NCBI GenBank assembly: GCA_910585665.1
Contig: CAJUFI010000053.1
Location: forward strand, 1-32,209
Length of the DNA stretch: 32,209 nucleotides
Reading direction: 5' to 3'
Source of the DNA: an uncultured Acetatifactor sp.
GTDB taxonomy: Bacteria > Bacillota > Clostridia > Lachnospirales > Lachnospiraceae
The notes beneath the pieces are model-generated. The model was not told the origin of the DNA and did not search any database. It was given only the letters and a program-made list of their open reading frames with translations. A program made the position numbers and the translations under genes. Within the stretch, counting starts at the first letter, position 1; each line of letters starts with the position of its first letter. Positions 23,236 to 30,422 of the stretch are shown in pieces.

Positions 23236-23370
23236 GTGTGCATCACATGGCCGCAGGGAGCGGGATGCGGCGCATACGGTTGCCGCATGGCTCGGTATAA
23301 GCGCTTTCGAAAGGAAGCCACCAAAGCCAGCGAGTATATGGGCTGAGCAGTCCATGAATAGGAGGTGCCT
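23236..23370 (+). promoter_or_regulatory. Structured 5' leader of rplU, L21-leader candidate
   Basis: The long leader contains ATGCGGC (23265-23271) pairing with GCCGCAT (23282-23288), and a second region with CTTTCGAAAG (about 23304-23313) enclosed by GGCT and AGCC. Firmicutes rplU operons carry a known L21 leader thought to bind L21 for feedback control. Position and folding fit, but I could not compare it with the covariance model. Confidence 0.5.
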
Positions 23371-23374
23371 AATT

Positions 23375-23680
23375 ATGTACGCAATTATTGCAACAGGCGG
23401 AAAGCAGTACAAGGTTTCCGAAGGCGACGTGATCAGCGTCGAGAAACTGGAAGGAGAAGCCGGCAGTACTGTTACTTTTGACCGTGTCATCGCAGTAAGT
23501 GACGAGACCCTGAAGGTAGGCGGGGATGTTGCGGGTGTAACCGTATCCGGAACCGTAGTAGAGCAGGGCAGGGGTAGGAAGATCATTGTATACAAATACA
23601 AGAGCAAAACCGGCTACCACAAGAAAAACGGTCACAGGCAGGCATATACGAAGGTCAAGATTGACAAAATCAATGCGTAA
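23375..23680 (+). CDS. rplU: 50S ribosomal protein L21
   Basis: A 101-residue L21, which binds 23S rRNA in the large subunit. The start MYAIIATGGKQYKVSEGD and the end segment GRKIIVYKYKSKTGYHKKNGHRQ are the family signature. The ATG at 23375 follows TAGGAGGT; the frame opens seven codons earlier. It heads the rplU-prp-rpmA set found throughout Firmicutes. Confidence 0.97.
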   Translation: MYAIIATGGKQYKVSEGDVISVEKLEGEAGSTVTFDRVIAVSDETLKVGGDVAGVTVSGTVVEQGRGRKIIVYKYKSKTGYHKKNGHRQAYTKVKIDKINA

Positions 23681-23685
23681 TCCTT

Positions 23686-24018
23686 ATGACGACTGTAGTG
23701 ATTTGCAGAGACAGGAACGGATTCTATAAGGGATTCACCTGTATAGGCCATGCAGGGTACGCCAGGCGCGGCAGGCCTGACATCCTCTGTGCCGCCATAT
23801 CGGCTCTGACTATCGGCACCATCAATTCCCTGGAGGAACTGGCGGGCGAGCGGCTGAGCGTCACGGAGAATGAACAGACAGGCTTTCTGAAATGCGATTT
23901 TGAGAGCGTCCTGCAGGAAAAGTCAAGTTTTCTGATGGATTCCATGGTGTTTTCCCTGGAAAACATAAGCAGGGAATACGGCGGAAAGTACTTGCAAGTA
24001 AAATTCGAGGAGGTGTAG
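23686..24018 (+). CDS. prp: Ribosomal-processing cysteine protease Prp
   Basis: Prp (YsxB family) removes the N-terminal extension of ribosomal protein L27 in Firmicutes. The catalytic pair is visible as His22 in GHAGYA and Cys35 in PDILCAAISAL. Length is 110 residues. It lies five bases after rplU and three before rpmA. The L27 encoded next carries the matching LQFF-A cleavage site. Confidence 0.94.
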   Translation: MTTVVICRDRNGFYKGFTCIGHAGYARRGRPDILCAAISALTIGTINSLEELAGERLSVTENEQTGFLKCDFESVLQEKSSFLMDSMVFSLENISREYGGKYLQVKFEEV

Positions 24019-24021
24019 ACC

Positions 24022-24306
24022 ATGTTTCGTATGAACCTTCAATTTTTCGCACATAAAAAGGGAGTTGGTTCCACTAAGAACGGCAGGGATTCCGAGTCCA
24101 AGAGATTAGGCGCGAAGAGGGCTGACGGACAGTTCGTGAAGGCTGGAAATATTCTTTACAGACAGCGCGGGACGAAGATTCATCCCGGCGTGAATGTCGG
24201 AATCGGCGGAGATGATACCTTGTTTGCTAAGGTTGACGGCATCCTTCGCTTCGAGAGAAAGGGAAGAGACAAGAAGCGTGCTTCTGTTTATCCTGTAGAG
24301 AAATAG
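24022..24306 (+). CDS. rpmA: 50S ribosomal protein L27 precursor
   Basis: A 94-residue L27, a large-subunit protein near the peptidyl-transferase centre. The N-terminus reads MFRMNLQFFAHKKG; the segment before AHKKG is the extension cut by Prp after the double Phe. GVGSTKNGRDSESKRLG and the QRGTKIHPG segment are typical. AGGAGGTG lies upstream of the ATG. Confidence 0.97.
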   Translation: MFRMNLQFFAHKKGVGSTKNGRDSESKRLGAKRADGQFVKAGNILYRQRGTKIHPGVNVGIGGDDTLFAKVDGILRFERKGRDKKRASVYPVEK

Positions 24307-24317
24307 TTCAATCGGCA

Positions 24318-24354
24318 GGGACTCCAAACCGAGCGTTTGGAGTCCCCGTTTTTC
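24318..24354 (+). terminator. Rho-independent terminator after rpmA
   Basis: GGGACTCCAAAC (24318-24329) pairs perfectly with GTTTGGAGTCCC (24335-24346) around a five-base loop, followed by CGTTTTTC. It should end the ribosomal protein transcript, with partial read-through to obgE possible because no clear new promoter is seen before that gene. Confidence 0.85.
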
Positions 24355-24390
24355 ATGAGGAATCATCAGCTGCGGGAGAGAGGTGGCGCT

Positions 24391-25683
24391 ATGTTTGCAG
24401 ACAGAGCTAAGATATATGTGAAGAGCGGAAAGGGCGGAGACGGCCATGTGTCCTTCCGCCGTGAGAAGTACGTGCCTGCAGGCGGCCCTGACGGCGGGGA
24501 CGGCGGCAAGGGCGGAGACGTGATATTTACAGTGGACGAGGGGCTGAATACCCTAATCGATTTCCGCAATGTGAGAAAATATAAGGCGGAAGACGGCGAA
24601 CCGGGGGGCAAGAAGAACTGCCGCGGGAAGGACGGGAAGGACATCGTCCTGAAAGTGCCGCCGGGCACCGTCATCAAGGAGGCGGAGACAGGCCAGGTCA
24701 TCGTGGACATGTCCGGCGACAACCGCAGCATGGTGCTTTTGAAAGGCGGCAGAGGCGGCAGCGGCAACCAGCACTATGCCACCAGTACCATGCAGGCCCC
24801 CAATTACGCCCAGCCGGGAAAGCCTGCCAGAGAGCTGGAGCTTCTTCTGGAGCTGAAGGTCATCGCGGACGTAGGCCTGGTGGGCCTGCCCAATGTGGGA
24901 AAGTCCACTTTCCTGGCCCGGGTCACCAACGCCAAGCCGAAGATTGCGAATTATCATTTCACCACCTTGAATCCCAATCTGGGCGTTGTGGACCTGGACG
25001 GGACCAAGGGGTTCGTGATAGCGGATATCCCCGGGCTCATAGAGGGCGCATCGGAGGGTGTGGGCCTGGGACATGAGTTTCTGCGACATATCGAGCGCAC
25101 GAAGGTGATTGTCCATATCGTGGACGCCGCAGGCACGGAGGGCCGTGACCCTGTGGAGGATATCTACGCCATCAACAGGGAGCTGGAAGCCTACAATCCC
25201 GATATCGCCAAACGCCCTCAGGTCATCGCCGCCAACAAGATTGACGCCATCTACGACAGGGAGGACAGCGCCATCGATGCCATCAAGGCGGAATTCGAAC
25301 CCAGGGGAATCCCGGTCTATCCCATTTCCGCGGTCAGCGGGGAAGGTGTGAGGGATTTGCTGTATTATGTGAACGGAATGCTGGAGGAGCTGGGCGATGA
25401 AGTGACCGTATTTGAGCAGGAATATTTTCCGGAGCAGTCCGTTCCGGGCGGAGCAGGCGAATCGTACACGGTGGTCTATGACAGTTCGGCTGACGAGTAT
25501 GTGGTAGAAGGCCCGAGCGTGGAGAAGATGCTGGGCTATACCAATCTGGAGAGCGAGAAAGGATTCGCTTTCTTCCAGAAGTTCCTGAAAGACAAGGGAA
25601 TCCTGGCAAAGCTGGAGGAGCTGGGAATCATGGACGGCGACACAGTCCGCATATACGGGCATTCCTTTGATTATTATAAGTGA
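24391..25683 (+). CDS. obgE: GTPase Obg/CgtA
   Basis: A ribosome-associated GTPase needed for large-subunit maturation and growth control. Domain order is the glycine-rich Obg fold (1-157, with KSGKGGDGHVSFRREKYVP), the G domain with GLPNVGKS (165-172) and DIPGLIEGASEG, NKID, and a C-terminal OCT domain (about 355-430). The 430-residue length is normal for the longer Gram-positive form. The ATG at 24391 follows GAGAGGTGG; the frame extends back to 24337, but that would place the terminator hairpin inside the gene. Confidence 0.97.
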   Translation: MFADRAKIYVKSGKGGDGHVSFRREKYVPAGGPDGGDGGKGGDVIFTVDEGLNTLIDFRNVRKYKAEDGEPGGKKNCRGKDGKDIVLKVPPGTVIKEAETGQVIVDMSGDNRSMVLLKGGRGGSGNQHYATSTMQAPNYAQPGKPARELELLLELKVIADVGLVGLPNVGKSTFLARVTNAKPKIANYHFTTLNPNLGVVDLDGTKGFVIADIPGLIEGASEGVGLGHEFLRHIERTKVIVHIVDAAGTEGRDPVEDIYAINRELEAYNPDIAKRPQVIAANKIDAIYDREDSAIDAIKAEFEPRGIPVYPISAVSGEGVRDLLYYVNGMLEELGDEVTVFEQEYFPEQSVPGGAGESYTVVYDSSADEYVVEGPSVEKMLGYTNLESEKGFAFFQKFLKDKGILAKLEELGIMDGDTVRIYGHSFDYYK

Positions 25684-25701
25684 TCCGAAAGGGTAGAGAA
25701 C

Positions 25702-25992
25702 ATGACAAGTAAGCAGAGAGCATATCTGAAAAGCCTGGCCAGCAGCCTGAATCCCATATTTCAGGTGGGGAAAGCCAGCCTGACGCCGGAGCTGACGGAT
25801 GCCATCGCCGAGGCGTTCCACAAAAATGAACTGATCAAGGTGGCCGTATTGAAGAACTGCATGGACGATCCGGGGGAAATCGCCGATATGGTGGCCGGGC
25901 GGACCCACTCCCAGGTGGTGCAGGTCATCGGAAAGCGTTTCGTGCTGTACAAGCCGGACAGGGACAAGCCTAAGATTGTGCTTCCCAAATGA
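25702..25992 (+). CDS. yhbY: YhbY family RNA-binding protein
   Basis: A 96-residue CRS1/YhbY-domain (KH-like) protein linked to assembly of the large ribosomal subunit. Family marks are TSKQRAYLKSLASSLNPIFQVGK at the start, then HKNELIKVAVL and a GKRFVLYK near the end. It follows obgE by 18 bases and overlaps nadD (ATGA). Confidence 0.93.
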   Translation: MTSKQRAYLKSLASSLNPIFQVGKASLTPELTDAIAEAFHKNELIKVAVLKNCMDDPGEIADMVAGRTHSQVVQVIGKRFVLYKPDRDKPKIVLPK

Positions 25993-26657
25993 TGGCACCC
26001 ACAAGCCGGGCTTTGGAAAGTATGGTGAAAATGGAACCAATCGAAAAGAGACGAATCGGCATCATGGGGGGTACCTTCGACCCTATCCATGTGGGACATC
26101 TGATGCTGGCGCAGTGGGCGCTGGACGGGCTTTCGCTGGATGAAGTATGGCTAGTGCCTACGGGAATGTCTTACATGAAGGCATCTAGGCAGATCCTGCC
26201 GGGGGAGGAACGGCTTCATATGACAGAACTGGCCGTCTGCGACAATGACCGTTTCAGATGCCTTGACCTGGAAGTCAGGCGAGAGGGCTATACCTACAGC
26301 TATGAGACATTGGAGGAGCTGCGGAATCTATATCCGGAGGAAGAGTTCTATTTTATCCTGGGGGCGGACTGCCTGTTCGCCATAGAGGGGTGGAAGGCTC
26401 CGGAGCGGATTTTCGGCTGCTGTACGCTGGTGGCCGCAGTGCGCGGGGACAGGAATCTGTCCGAGATGGAGGCCAAGAGGAAGGAGCTTATGGAGAAATT
26501 CCGCCCCGAGCGCGGAATCGTCCTCCTTCCGTTCCTCAGCATGTCGCTTTCCTCCACGGAAATCCGTGAGCGCGTCCGCAAAGGACAGAGCGTCAGATAC
26601 CTGGTGCCTGACCGGGTACTGGCATATATCAGGGAAAAGGGATTTTATCAATCATGA
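25989..26657 (+). CDS. nadD: Nicotinate-nucleotide adenylyltransferase
   Basis: NadD joins nicotinate mononucleotide and ATP to make deamido-NAD. The nucleotidyltransferase motif GGTFDPIHVGHL (about 27-38, with HVGH at 34-37) and SSTEIRERV near the end are present. The four-base overlap with yhbY supports the start at 25989, but the core begins at the Met at 26031 (MEPIEKRRIGIMGG), which could be the real start. It overlaps yqeK by four bases. Confidence 0.95.
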   Translation: MMAPTSRALESMVKMEPIEKRRIGIMGGTFDPIHVGHLMLAQWALDGLSLDEVWLVPTGMSYMKASRQILPGEERLHMTELAVCDNDRFRCLDLEVRREGYTYSYETLEELRNLYPEEEFYFILGADCLFAIEGWKAPERIFGCCTLVAAVRGDRNLSEMEAKRKELMEKFRPERGIVLLPFLSMSLSSTEIRERVRKGQSVRYLVPDRVLAYIREKGFYQS

Positions 26658-27241
26658 AAAAGCCAGATCATTCGAGTTTGAAGAAGCTTAGAAAACAGAT
26701 AAAGAAGGTCCAGGACAGCAAGCGGTTCGAGCATACGCTGGGGGTGGAATACACGGCCGCTGCGCTGGCCATGCGCTATGACTGTGACATCCAGGATGCC
26801 AGAGTGGCCGGTCTGCTCCATGATTGCGCGAAATGCCTCACGGACGAAAAGCGCCTTTCTATCTGCCGGAAGCATCATATTTCCGTCACTTCAGTGGAGC
26901 GGAAGAACCCTTTTCTGTTGCATGCAAAAGTTGGGGCATATCTGGCGCAGAGGAAGTATGGCGTGAAGAACCCGGATATCATAAATGCTATCCGCAGCCA
27001 TACCACAGGGCGGAAGAACATGAGCACCCTGGAGAAGATTATCTTCGTGGCAGATTACATTGAGCCGGGCAGGAATCATTCGCCTGGGATTCTGGCGGAG
27101 ATCAGGAAGCTGGCATTCGTGGATTTGGACAGGGCTCTGGTCAGGATTCTGGAAGAGACACTGAAATACCTGAAGAATTCAGACGGCGACATCGATCCGA
27201 TGACAGAGGAGACCTGGCGCTGTTATCAGAAATGGAAATAG
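26654..27241 (+). CDS. yqeK: YqeK family HD-domain hydrolase (Ap4A hydrolase)
   Basis: An HD-domain phosphohydrolase of 195 residues. The YqeK family is known to cleave diadenosine tetraphosphate symmetrically to ADP. Metal ligands can be seen in RFEHTLGVE (His27), LLHDCAK (His56-Asp57), LLHAKVGA and FVADYIEPGR. The nadD-yqeK-rsfS order is standard in Firmicutes. Translation is coupled to nadD by ATGA. Confidence 0.93.
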   Translation: MKKPDHSSLKKLRKQIKKVQDSKRFEHTLGVEYTAAALAMRYDCDIQDARVAGLLHDCAKCLTDEKRLSICRKHHISVTSVERKNPFLLHAKVGAYLAQRKYGVKNPDIINAIRSHTTGRKNMSTLEKIIFVADYIEPGRNHSPGILAEIRKLAFVDLDRALVRILEETLKYLKNSDGDIDPMTEETWRCYQKWK

Positions 27242-27307
27242 AGATTGAAAACCGTTTCGGCAGAGGACGAGCGCGGAAACGGAAACAGAACTGGAATGGA
27301 GAGATTT

Positions 27308-27682
27308 ATGGAAAAGAAAAACGCAAAAGCAATAGCGAAACTGGCAATTCAGGCGCTGGAGGACAAGAAAGCGGAGGATATCCGCATCATTGACATCAGC
27401 CAGGTGTCCGTCATCGCGGACTACTTTATCATCGCCAGCGGCACGAACAGGAATCAGATTCAGACCCTGTGCGACAATGTACAGGAGACCCTGGGCCGGG
27501 CCGGATATCCGGAGAAACAGACGGAGGGCTATCAGACAGCCAACTGGATTCTTATGGATTTCGGCGATGTAATCGTCCATATCTTTGACCGGGAGAACAG
27601 GCTGCTCTATGATTTGGAGCGCATCTGGCGGGACGGGAAGCAGATAGAAGTACAGGATCTGGCGGACGGCGCATCCGATTGA
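27308..27682 (+). CDS. rsfS: Ribosomal silencing factor RsfS
   Basis: RsfS binds L14 and blocks subunit joining when nutrients are short. The 124-residue protein has the DUF143 core: ALEDKKAEDIRIIDI, VIADYFIIASGTNRNQIQTL, GYQTANWILMDFGDVIVHIF and LYDLERIW. The ATG at 27308 has GGAGAG four bases upstream; the open frame reaches back to 27245, giving an unneeded charged tail. It is the last gene of this cluster. Confidence 0.95.
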   Translation: MEKKNAKAIAKLAIQALEDKKAEDIRIIDISQVSVIADYFIIASGTNRNQIQTLCDNVQETLGRAGYPEKQTEGYQTANWILMDFGDVIVHIFDRENRLLYDLERIWRDGKQIEVQDLADGASD

Positions 27683-27701
27683 GCGCCTGGAATCTTTTAC
27701 A

Positions 27702-27757
27702 AAAAGGAAGCCCTTGAGGCGGAACGAATCCGGCCAGAGCTTCCTTTTCTTTTGTTT
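27702..27757. terminator. Terminator between rsfS and DUF378, probably bidirectional
   Basis: AAAAGGAAGC (27702-27711) pairs with GCTTCCTTTT (27739-27748), with a GC-rich inner part. A T-rich run follows on the plus strand (27749-27760), and As precede it, giving Ts on the minus strand. It lies between two converging genes. Confidence 0.8.
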
Positions 27758-27775
27758 TTTGCTTTTCCGTTTAAG

Positions 27776-27991
27776 TTACGTTGCTTCCCCTCTGCTGCCA
27801 AGATGCATATAGAAGCTGATCAGATAGAGTCCGCAGACACCTACGATAGCGTAGACGATTCTGGAAAGCCACGACATATCGCCGAAGATAAAGGCTACCA
27901 GGTCGAAGCGGAATATGCCAATCAGAGCCCAGTTGATTGCACCAATGATGGCAATGGTAAGGGCAGTACCGTCCAAAAATTTATTTCCCAT
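27776..27991 (-). CDS. DUF378 small membrane protein
   Basis: A 71-residue protein of the DUF378 family with two hydrophobic helices, at about 10-33 (LTIAIIGAINWALIGIF) and 42-64. The GAINWALIG and FDLVAFIFG segments are the family's signature. The minus-strand ATG at 27991 is preferred because an AGGGAG lies just before it; seven more upstream codons are open. Function is unknown. It points toward rsfS and shares the terminator between them. Confidence 0.82.
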   Translation of the reverse strand: MGNKFLDGTALTIAIIGAINWALIGIFRFDLVAFIFGDMSWLSRIVYAIVGVCGLYLISFYMHLGSRGEAT

Positions 27992-28101
27992 ATATCTCCC
28001 TCTTTTCTGCACGGCTTAATAATGTTCCGGCTATACTAATATCTGCAAAATAGTATGATTTATTTAGGAAATATTTAGGAATTTTCTGACTTTTCAGGCT
28101 G

Positions 28102-28719
28102 TCAGCGGTAAAAACGGAACACGCCGAATACTTTGCCCAGAATCTGGCAATCCTCTACTATGATAGGATCCATGGAATCATTCTCCGGCTGCAGACGGAT
28201 ATGGCCGTCTTCCTTATAAAAAGTCTTTACCGTGGCGGAATCGTCAATCAGGGCCACGACAATCTCCCCGTTGCTGGCCGTGCTGCAGCAGTTGACGAAG
28301 ACACGGTCGCCATCGAAGATACCCGCATTTATCATGGATTCACCATGTACGTTCAGAATGAAGGATTCGCCCTTGGGGACAACGTCAGCGGGCACAGGGA
28401 AATATTCCTCAATGTTCTCCTCAGCAAGAATCGGCTGGCCTGCCGCTACATTGCCGACGACAGGCAGGCTCACGGTCTCCGTGCGCACCATCTGGAAGCT
28501 GTCGTCACAGACCTCGATGGCCCTGGGTTTGGTAGGGTCTCTCCTGATGTATCCGTTCTTTTCCAGGGTCTCTAAATGGGAGTGGACGGAAGACGTGGAC
28601 TTAAGGCTCACTGTCTCACAGATTTCACGGACTGTGGGCGGATAGCCTTTCTTCAGTATCTCATCTTTGATATAATCAAGTATCTCCTGCTGTTTTGTGG
28701 ATATTTTCCCAGATGCCAT
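28102..28719 (-). CDS. lexA: LexA repressor
   Basis: The SOS-response repressor, which cleaves itself when bound to RecA filaments. The N-terminal winged helix (about 1-65; PTVREICETVSLKSTSSVHSHL is the recognition region) is followed by the S24 domain. The Ala93-Gly94 cleavage bond (NVAAGQP), catalytic Ser128 (GESMINAG) and Lys165 (TVKTFYKE) are all present. Length (205) is typical. AGGAGGTAATAT precedes the start. It has a leader of about 140 bases and LexA-type boxes upstream, so it is probably autoregulated. Confidence 0.96.
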   Translation of the reverse strand: MASGKISTKQQEILDYIKDEILKKGYPPTVREICETVSLKSTSSVHSHLETLEKNGYIRRDPTKPRAIEVCDDSFQMVRTETVSLPVVGNVAAGQPILAEENIEEYFPVPADVVPKGESFILNVHGESMINAGIFDGDRVFVNCCSTASNGEIVVALIDDSATVKTFYKEDGHIRLQPENDSMDPIIVEDCQILGKVFGVFRFYR

Positions 28720-28866
28720 ATATTACCTCCTGTTTGATGATTGCTTCCCTATACGATGACTACGCGCGATAACAATATGCTCATACCAGCCGATTCAGAG
28801 CTGATATCTTCCTTTCCTTCTGACCGGAGCGCTCTCACGATCTACAATCTCTTCATGACAATATAT

Positions 28867-28895
28867 AGCATATCATAATTGAAAGAAAAAAGCAA
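28867..28895 (-). promoter_or_regulatory. lexA promoter
   Basis: On the minus strand TTGCTT (28895-28890) and TATGCT (28872-28867) are 17 bases apart. The -35 overlaps the end of a LexA-like box, as expected for autoregulation. Transcription would start near 28860. Confidence 0.55.
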
Positions 28896-28919
28896 ACATA
28901 TATTCCAAAAATATGTTCG
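28893..28919. promoter_or_regulatory. Tandem LexA (SOS) box candidates
   Basis: Read on the minus strand, 28905-28893 is GAATATATGTTTG, two mismatches from the Gram-positive SOS box GAACATATGTTCG. Directly beside it, 28919-28906 reads CGAACATATTTTTG, which has one perfect CGAAC half. The boxes lie between divergent promoter candidates, so both directions could be SOS-controlled. Confidence 0.65.
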
Positions 28920-28930
28920 TTTTCATTGTG

Positions 28931-28960
28931 TTGCTTTTCACGGGGTGGGGAAGGCATAAT
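28931..28960 (+). promoter_or_regulatory. Candidate promoter divergent from lexA
   Basis: TTGCTT (28931-28936) and CATAAT (28955-28960) with an 18-base spacer, about 12 bases downstream of the tandem SOS boxes. It would start a transcript near 28967 that meets a strong terminator about 100 bases on. Confidence 0.4.
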
Positions 28961-28966
28961 TGATAA

Positions 28967-29076
28967 TTGTGCAAAACGCTGAAATTAAAAAAATAGTTAT
29001 CCACTCCAAAGCGGCTGATTTTGAGGAAATGAGGATATCTATCCGCTTCTCCAGAACAGCCGCTTTTCTTTTTTCC
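28967..29076 (+). ncRNA. Possible short RNA divergent from lexA
   Basis: The stretch between the divergent promoter candidate and the terminator contains no convincing gene. If transcribed, it would be an RNA of roughly 110 bases ending in a strong intrinsic hairpin. Support is positional only. Confidence 0.3.
29008..29076 (+). terminator. Strong intrinsic terminator in the lexA upstream gap
   Basis: AAAGCGGCTG (29008-29017) pairs perfectly with CAGCCGCTTT (29057-29066) and is followed by TCTTTTTTCC. The loop of 39 bases can hold an inner hairpin. The T-run is on the plus strand, so it ends plus-strand RNA; no gene lies directly upstream on that strand. Confidence 0.7.
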
Positions 29077-29233
29077 AGATTCGGCTGGAATCGCCTGGCA
29101 TCTTCTGTTCCAGGCCCATTTGACAGGCCCTTTCCCCAAAATCCGGCCTGGTAACCTTTACCAAATCAGAAAGTTATCCACATTCGCTTTTTCTCCCGTT
29201 TTCTGCTATAGTAGACCCATGGAGGGACAGTAG

Positions 29234-29410
29234 ATGAAACATGAGAGTCCTGAAGCAAGACTCATCCGGGAACAGGACCGGTACATCCGGATCCTGGAGG
29301 AACAGCTGGATGTGTGCAAGGAACAGCTCAAGGCCCAGGAGCTCCTGATCGAGGAGCAGGCCCAGGCACTGGCGCTGTTTGCAGAAGCATTGCGTGAAGA
29401 AGAGGAGTAA
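29234..29410 (+). CDS. Small coiled-coil protein, unknown function
   Basis: A 58-residue frame with GGAGGGA (29221-29227) six bases before its ATG and TATAGT (29207-29212) as a possible -10. The product is almost entirely one charged helix: from residue 10 on, LIREQDRYIRILEEQLDVCK and then EQLKAQELLIEEQ show heptad spacing of Leu/Ile, so a coiled coil is likely. It has no recognised domain. The ribosome site, composition and coding-like third positions make it a probable real gene; it may also be a leader or partner of a lost neighbour. Confidence 0.6.
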   Translation: MKHESPEARLIREQDRYIRILEEQLDVCKEQLKAQELLIEEQAQALALFAEALREEEE

Positions 29411-29431
29411 AGGCAGGGAGGGGCAGGCCGC

Positions 29432-29539
29432 ATGAACGACAGGGAATACTTTCAGACAACTTCATTATCCTATCAGCTGCAGGCCGCCCGCCGGGAGCTT
29501 GCCAGCTTCCGGTCAGGGGAGGCCTACCAGAAGCTATAG
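29432..29539 (+). pseudogene. Short ORF, likely fragment of a longer gene
   Basis: A 35-residue frame starts MNDREYFQTT and ends SGEAYQKL before TAG. It follows the coiled-coil gene by 21 bases, with GGAGGGG upstream. After the TAG the same frame stays open for another 11 codons before a second TAG. The predicted helix (YQLQAARRELASFRSGEAYQ) looks like the start of a longer protein cut short by a nonsense change or deletion, but a genuine micro-protein cannot be excluded. Confidence 0.4.
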
Positions 29540-29580
29540 AACCTTCTAATACAGCACTGCCTGCGTGAAAGGTAGGAGGA

Positions 29581-29598
29581 GGGGCTCATAAGAGCCCC
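29581..29598 (+). terminator. Hairpin after the small ORFs
   Basis: GGGGCTC (29581-29587) and GAGCCCC (29592-29598) form a perfect seven-pair stem with a four-base loop. There is no proper T-run after it, so termination may be weak. Confidence 0.5.
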
Positions 29599-29677
29599 CT
29601 GTTATCGTGTCTTATTTCCACGCCCCGTGAAAAGTAACCTCTTTCATGGCAGGGTATTTATGTTTTTTGCAATTTGC

Positions 29678-29707
29678 TTGACAATTTCCTCGTCGCTCTT
29701 TTACTAT
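29678..29707 (+). promoter_or_regulatory. Sigma-A promoter of the two-component system
   Basis: TTGACA (29678-29683) and TACTAT (29702-29707) with an 18-base spacer, leading to a leader of about 60 bases before the response regulator gene. A perfect -35. Confidence 0.7.
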
Positions 29708-29774
29708 AAGGGTGTAAGAGGGGATAGTATCTGCAGAGATTTGCGGAGGATTCCGGAAAGGGGAGACAGGGCGC

Positions 29775-30422
29775 ATGGACAGGATATTGGTGGTGGAGGA
29801 CGACGGGAGCGTCCGGGAGGAGCTGACATTGCTTCTGCGGGCCAACGGATATGAGGTGGTGGGGCAGCCGCCCTGCGAGCTGGCGCTGCTGGACGTGAAC
29901 CTCCCCGGGGAGAGCGGGTTCGAGCTGTGCAGGAGGCTTCGGATGGAGTCGGATGTGCCCGTGATTTTCCTCACGGGGCGGGACTCCGCGGAGGACGAGC
30001 TGCTGGGCTTTGGGGTGGGGGCGGACGATTACATCCGCAAGCCTTATCATTCCTCGGTGCTGCTGGCCCGGATGGAGAGGCTCTTGAAAGTCAGGAGGGG
30101 CGTTTCGCCGGAGCAGGGGGTGCCCGGGCAGGGCGATTGTGTGCTTGCCGTCAGGGGGCTTGCGCTGGATTTGGCGCAGCTTGCGGCGGAGTATCAGGGG
30201 CAGCGGCTGGAGCTGACGAAGAACGAGACGCGGATTCTGGCCTGTCTGATGAAGAAGGGCCTCTGCACCAAAGAGGAGCTGGTGGAGGATTTATGGCAGA
30301 ACAGTTTGTATGTGGATGAGAATACGCTGTATGTGAATGTGAACCGGCTGCGGGAGAAGCTGAAGCGGGCGGGAGCGGGGGAATTCATCCGGACAGTCCG
30401 GGGGGTGGGGTATCGGTTGTGA
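29775..30422 (+). CDS. BceR-like response regulator (OmpR family) with shortened receiver
   Basis: A winged-helix response regulator of 215 residues. The receiver has the acidic pair Asp9-Asp10, phospho-acceptor Asp40 (LLDVNLPG), Thr67 and Lys89 (RKPY). The OmpR-type DNA-binding domain (about 125-215) has LTKNETRILACLMKKG, ENTLYVNVNRLREKL and RTVRGVGYRL. Between GYEVV (25-29) and the phospho-acceptor strand there are only about 9 residues, where relatives have about 20, so the second receiver helix is largely missing. The frame is intact. The next gene, a kinase of the BceS kind, overlaps it by four bases (GTGA). It probably controls the ABC transporter downstream. Confidence 0.9.
   Translation: MDRILVVEDDGSVREELTLLLRANGYEVVGQPPCELALLDVNLPGESGFELCRRLRMESDVPVIFLTGRDSAEDELLGFGVGADDYIRKPYHSSVLLARMERLLKVRRGVSPEQGVPGQGDCVLAVRGLALDLAQLAAEYQGQRLELTKNETRILACLMKKGLCTKEELVEDLWQNSLYVDENTLYVNVNRLREKLKRAGAGEFIRTVRGVGYRL

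Noticed and set aside
24337..24390. Upstream start for obgE at 24337
   Set aside because: It would lie inside the terminator hairpin, and Obg proteins begin at the MFADRAKIYV equivalent, which has its own ribosome site.
24553..26040. A 495-codon open frame on the minus strand
   Set aside because: It lies opposite obgE and yhbY, both of which are unmistakable. It has no family-like motifs and arises from codon bias in GC-rich genes.
28997..29182. Replication origin based on DnaA boxes
   Set aside because: Only one perfect box and one near match, no AT-rich unwinding element with clustered boxes, and no dnaA or dnaN nearby.
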